Assembly: GCA_002452335.1 (NCBI GenBank)
Contig: DKFJ01000010.1
Coordinates: 263,559-327,558, forward strand
DNA from: Deferribacteraceae bacterium UBA6799
GTDB lineage: Bacteria; Chrysiogenota; Deferribacteres; Deferribacterales; Geovibrionaceae
Length of the DNA stretch: 64,000 nucleotides
Reading direction: 5' to 3'
Each line of letters opens with the position of its first letter. Positions within the stretch are counted from its first letter, which is position 1. The notes under the pieces are model-generated. The model did no database searches and was not told where the DNA came from. It saw only the letters and a list, made by a program, of their open reading frames with translations. Made by a program: the position numbers and the translations under genes. Shown here piece after piece: positions 62,604-64,000 of this stretch.

Positions 62604-64000
62604 ATGTCATTTCTGAAACAACTGCTTAAAAACTACCGGGTCATCTGCTTTATGATCTTCATCATCATAGGATGTCTCGGACTCTATCATAAACCCCAGT
62701 ATATCGAAAAATTTTCACTCGGTCTGGAAGATCTGAAGTTTCCTTTCCGCTCTGCCGTTGGTATGTCTCCTAAGGCGGACAAGAGGCTGGTTATCGTCAC
62801 CGTTGACGAGCCCAGCGTGAACAGGATAGGGCGCTGGCTGTGGCCCAGAGAGACCATCGCCAGAATGTTTTCCAATCTGAATGAGGCGACTGTGGTGGGG
62901 CTGGATATTGTTTTTTCAGAGAAATCAGACCCTAAGCAGGACGCAGAGCTTGCGGATTCTATCTATAACAACCAGAACATAATTCTGGGATTCTTTTTCA
63001 GGGACGCCGCCACAGAGGAGACTACAGAACAGGATGTGGATCTTCTGGAGAACTGCGCCTATCTGAACTATGAGATACTGAGCGACACTGTCGGCGTTAA
63101 GGAGTTTCCGTACGCCGAGGTGAACATACCAGAGATAGGGGAGGCGGGGCTTACCTGCGCCTCTTTCAGCACAGAACCGGATGTGGACGGACTCTACCGC
63201 AAGTATCCTCTGGCGTATATACACAAGGGATATATCTTTCCTCCCATTGCCGTTCAGATGATGCGCTACGGGCTGAACAAAGACGTGGATATGAAGCTGG
63301 ACGCAAAAGGGGTTAAATCCTTTAAAATAGATAATGTTAAGATAAAAGATTCGACATATTTCCGCCTGAATTTCTATGACAATGTGGAATACGTTTCGGC
63401 TTATAAAGTTATAAACGGTGAGATCCCACCGTCATTTTTCAAAGACAAGATGGTTATCGTGGGCGTTACAGAGGTCGGAATATACGATATGCGTCCCACC
63501 CCAATAGACTCCATTACGCCGGGGGTGTCTCTGCACTATGTGGCGCTGAGCAATCTGCTGAACAATGAGTTTCTCACCACATCACAGGCATATGACTATT
63601 CCGCCGCCGTTGCCATCATGCTGATAATTGTGGCTATCAGCTATCATAGAAAACAGCACTACAGACTGTTGTCATACTTCTTCGTTATTATGGGCGGAGT
63701 GGCAGCCTCATACGCCATGTTTGTTTTCGGGAATTTCTGGCAGCACGAGTTCTATGTTGTGGCTCCGTCGGTGATGCTCATCGCTTCGCTGGAGTCGTTC
63801 GCTTTCTTTACCGTGGAGCGCAAGGCTAAAGAGATCAAAAAGGCGTTCACGTCTTATGTCTCGCCGGAACTGGTGGAAGAGATTCAGAAAGATCCGGACA
63901 GGCTGAAGTTGGGCGGAGAGGAACGTTTCATCTCTATCATGTTCTCAGACATCAGAGGCTTTACTACCTTGTCTGAGAAACTGACCGCGCCGGAGCTGGT
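62604..64000 (+). CDS. CHASE2-domain adenylate/guanylate cyclase (3' truncated)
   Basis: The gene runs off the right end of the window after 465 codons. It has an N-terminal transmembrane helix (about 12-30), a CHASE2 extracytoplasmic sensor domain (about 30-330) that contains VGLDIVFSE, SVGV-type repeats and ITPGVSLHYVALSNLL, three membrane helices (about 335-415), and the beginning of a class III nucleotide cyclase domain (FISIMFSDIRGFTTLSEKL). The first metal-binding Asp of that domain is in SDIRGFT. The enzyme probably makes cAMP. The upstream CsgG-like and FlgT-like genes are candidates for partners, but a terminator separates them. Confidence 0.9.
   Translation, partial: MSFLKQLLKNYRVICFMIFIIIGCLGLYHKPQYIEKFSLGLEDLKFPFRSAVGMSPKADKRLVIVTVDEPSVNRIGRWLWPRETIARMFSNLNEATVVGLDIVFSEKSDPKQDAELADSIYNNQNIILGFFFRDAATEETTEQDVDLLENCAYLNYEILSDTVGVKEFPYAEVNIPEIGEAGLTCASFSTEPDVDGLYRKYPLAYIHKGYIFPPIAVQMMRYGLNKDVDMKLDAKGVKSFKIDNVKIKDSTYFRLNFYDNVEYVSAYKVINGEIPPSFFKDKMVIVGVTEVGIYDMRPTPIDSITPGVSLHYVALSNLLNNEFLTTSQAYDYSAAVAIMLIIVAISYHRKQHYRLLSYFFVIMGGVAASYAMFVFGNFWQHEFYVVAPSVMLIASLESFAFFTVERKAKEIKKAFTSYVSPELVEEIQKDPDRLKLGGEERFISIMFSDIRGFTTLSEKLTAPEL

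Overview
The window reads as a chromosomal segment of an anaerobic, Gram-negative, rod-shaped bacterium, most likely of the Deferribacterota (Geovibrio / Denitrovibrio / Seleniivibrio type). This placement is an inference from gene content: an NfnAB-type transhydrogenase pair, an acetyl-CoA hydrolase/CoA-transferase, an AhbD/NirJ-like radical SAM protein, FeoAB, and many two-component and cyclic-nucleotide signalling proteins. No rRNA or other taxonomic marker is present. Coding density is high, genes often overlap by 1-35 bp, and most transcription units end in clear intrinsic terminators. No phage, transposase or CRISPR array is visible.

Layout. 1-3916 (+): a truncated GAF/HD-GYP phosphodiesterase, a response regulator, birA, coaX and a RodZ-like protein. 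3972-6672 (+): an iron-sulfur cassette with an unrecognised protein, an IscS/NifS homologue lacking the PLP lysine, IscU and an Nfu-type protein. 6878-9192 (-): a degenerate AMP-forming acetyl-CoA synthetase homologue with a CBS-domain protein. 9390-13754 (-): hemE-hemH-ubiA-ubiX plus two small proteins. 13936-15958 (+): serA and a YjbQ protein, converging on lysS and a diguanylate cyclase (-). 18609-27007 (+): the rod-shape operon mreBCD-mrdA-rodA, followed by a radical SAM/DUF2344 fusion and a DUF2400 protein. 27104-27622 (+): thioredoxin and an FmdB-type zinc ribbon. 27739-30496 (+): Fur boxes, feoA, feoB and a FeoB-associated Cys-rich peptide. 30707-31562 (+): a 49-codon leader ORF containing an attenuator-like hairpin, coupled to a LuxR-type regulator.

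31552-33769 (-): a frameshifted PAS-GGDEF gene and two tandem RNA-binding (RRM) proteins. 33967-38383 (+): an AhbD-like radical SAM protein, a nitrilase-family amidase, the acetyl-CoA hydrolase/transferase, a small unknown protein and a YegP-like protein. 38421-40759 (-): nfnB and nfnA. 40909-41178: tRNA-Leu(CAA) with a duplicated 3' end. 41331-43484 (+): a hybrid sensor kinase with a periplasmic binding domain. 43469-49374 (-): carA, mltG, an unknown membrane protein, ppx/gppA and a DUF445 protein. 49491-50936 (-): a long-form GAPDH. 51310-55490 (+): glycine betaine transporter proVWX with a second proX. 55661-56401 (-): a slipin. 56481-62491 (+): yicC, gmk, rpoZ, coaBC, a family 4 uracil-DNA glycosylase, a CsgG-like lipoprotein and a FlgT-like protein. 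A CHASE2-cyclase gene runs off the right end.

The genes fall into a few themes: haem, quinone and Fe-S cofactor synthesis; envelope shape and peptidoglycan; iron and osmolyte uptake; and cyclic-nucleotide signalling. The points most worth a second look are the PLP-lysine-less IscS homologue beside an intact IscU, the acetyl-CoA synthetase homologue that has lost its adenylation lysine and P-loop, the leader-ORF/attenuator in front of the LuxR regulator, the frameshifted diguanylate cyclase, and the duplicated tRNA-Leu 3' end.
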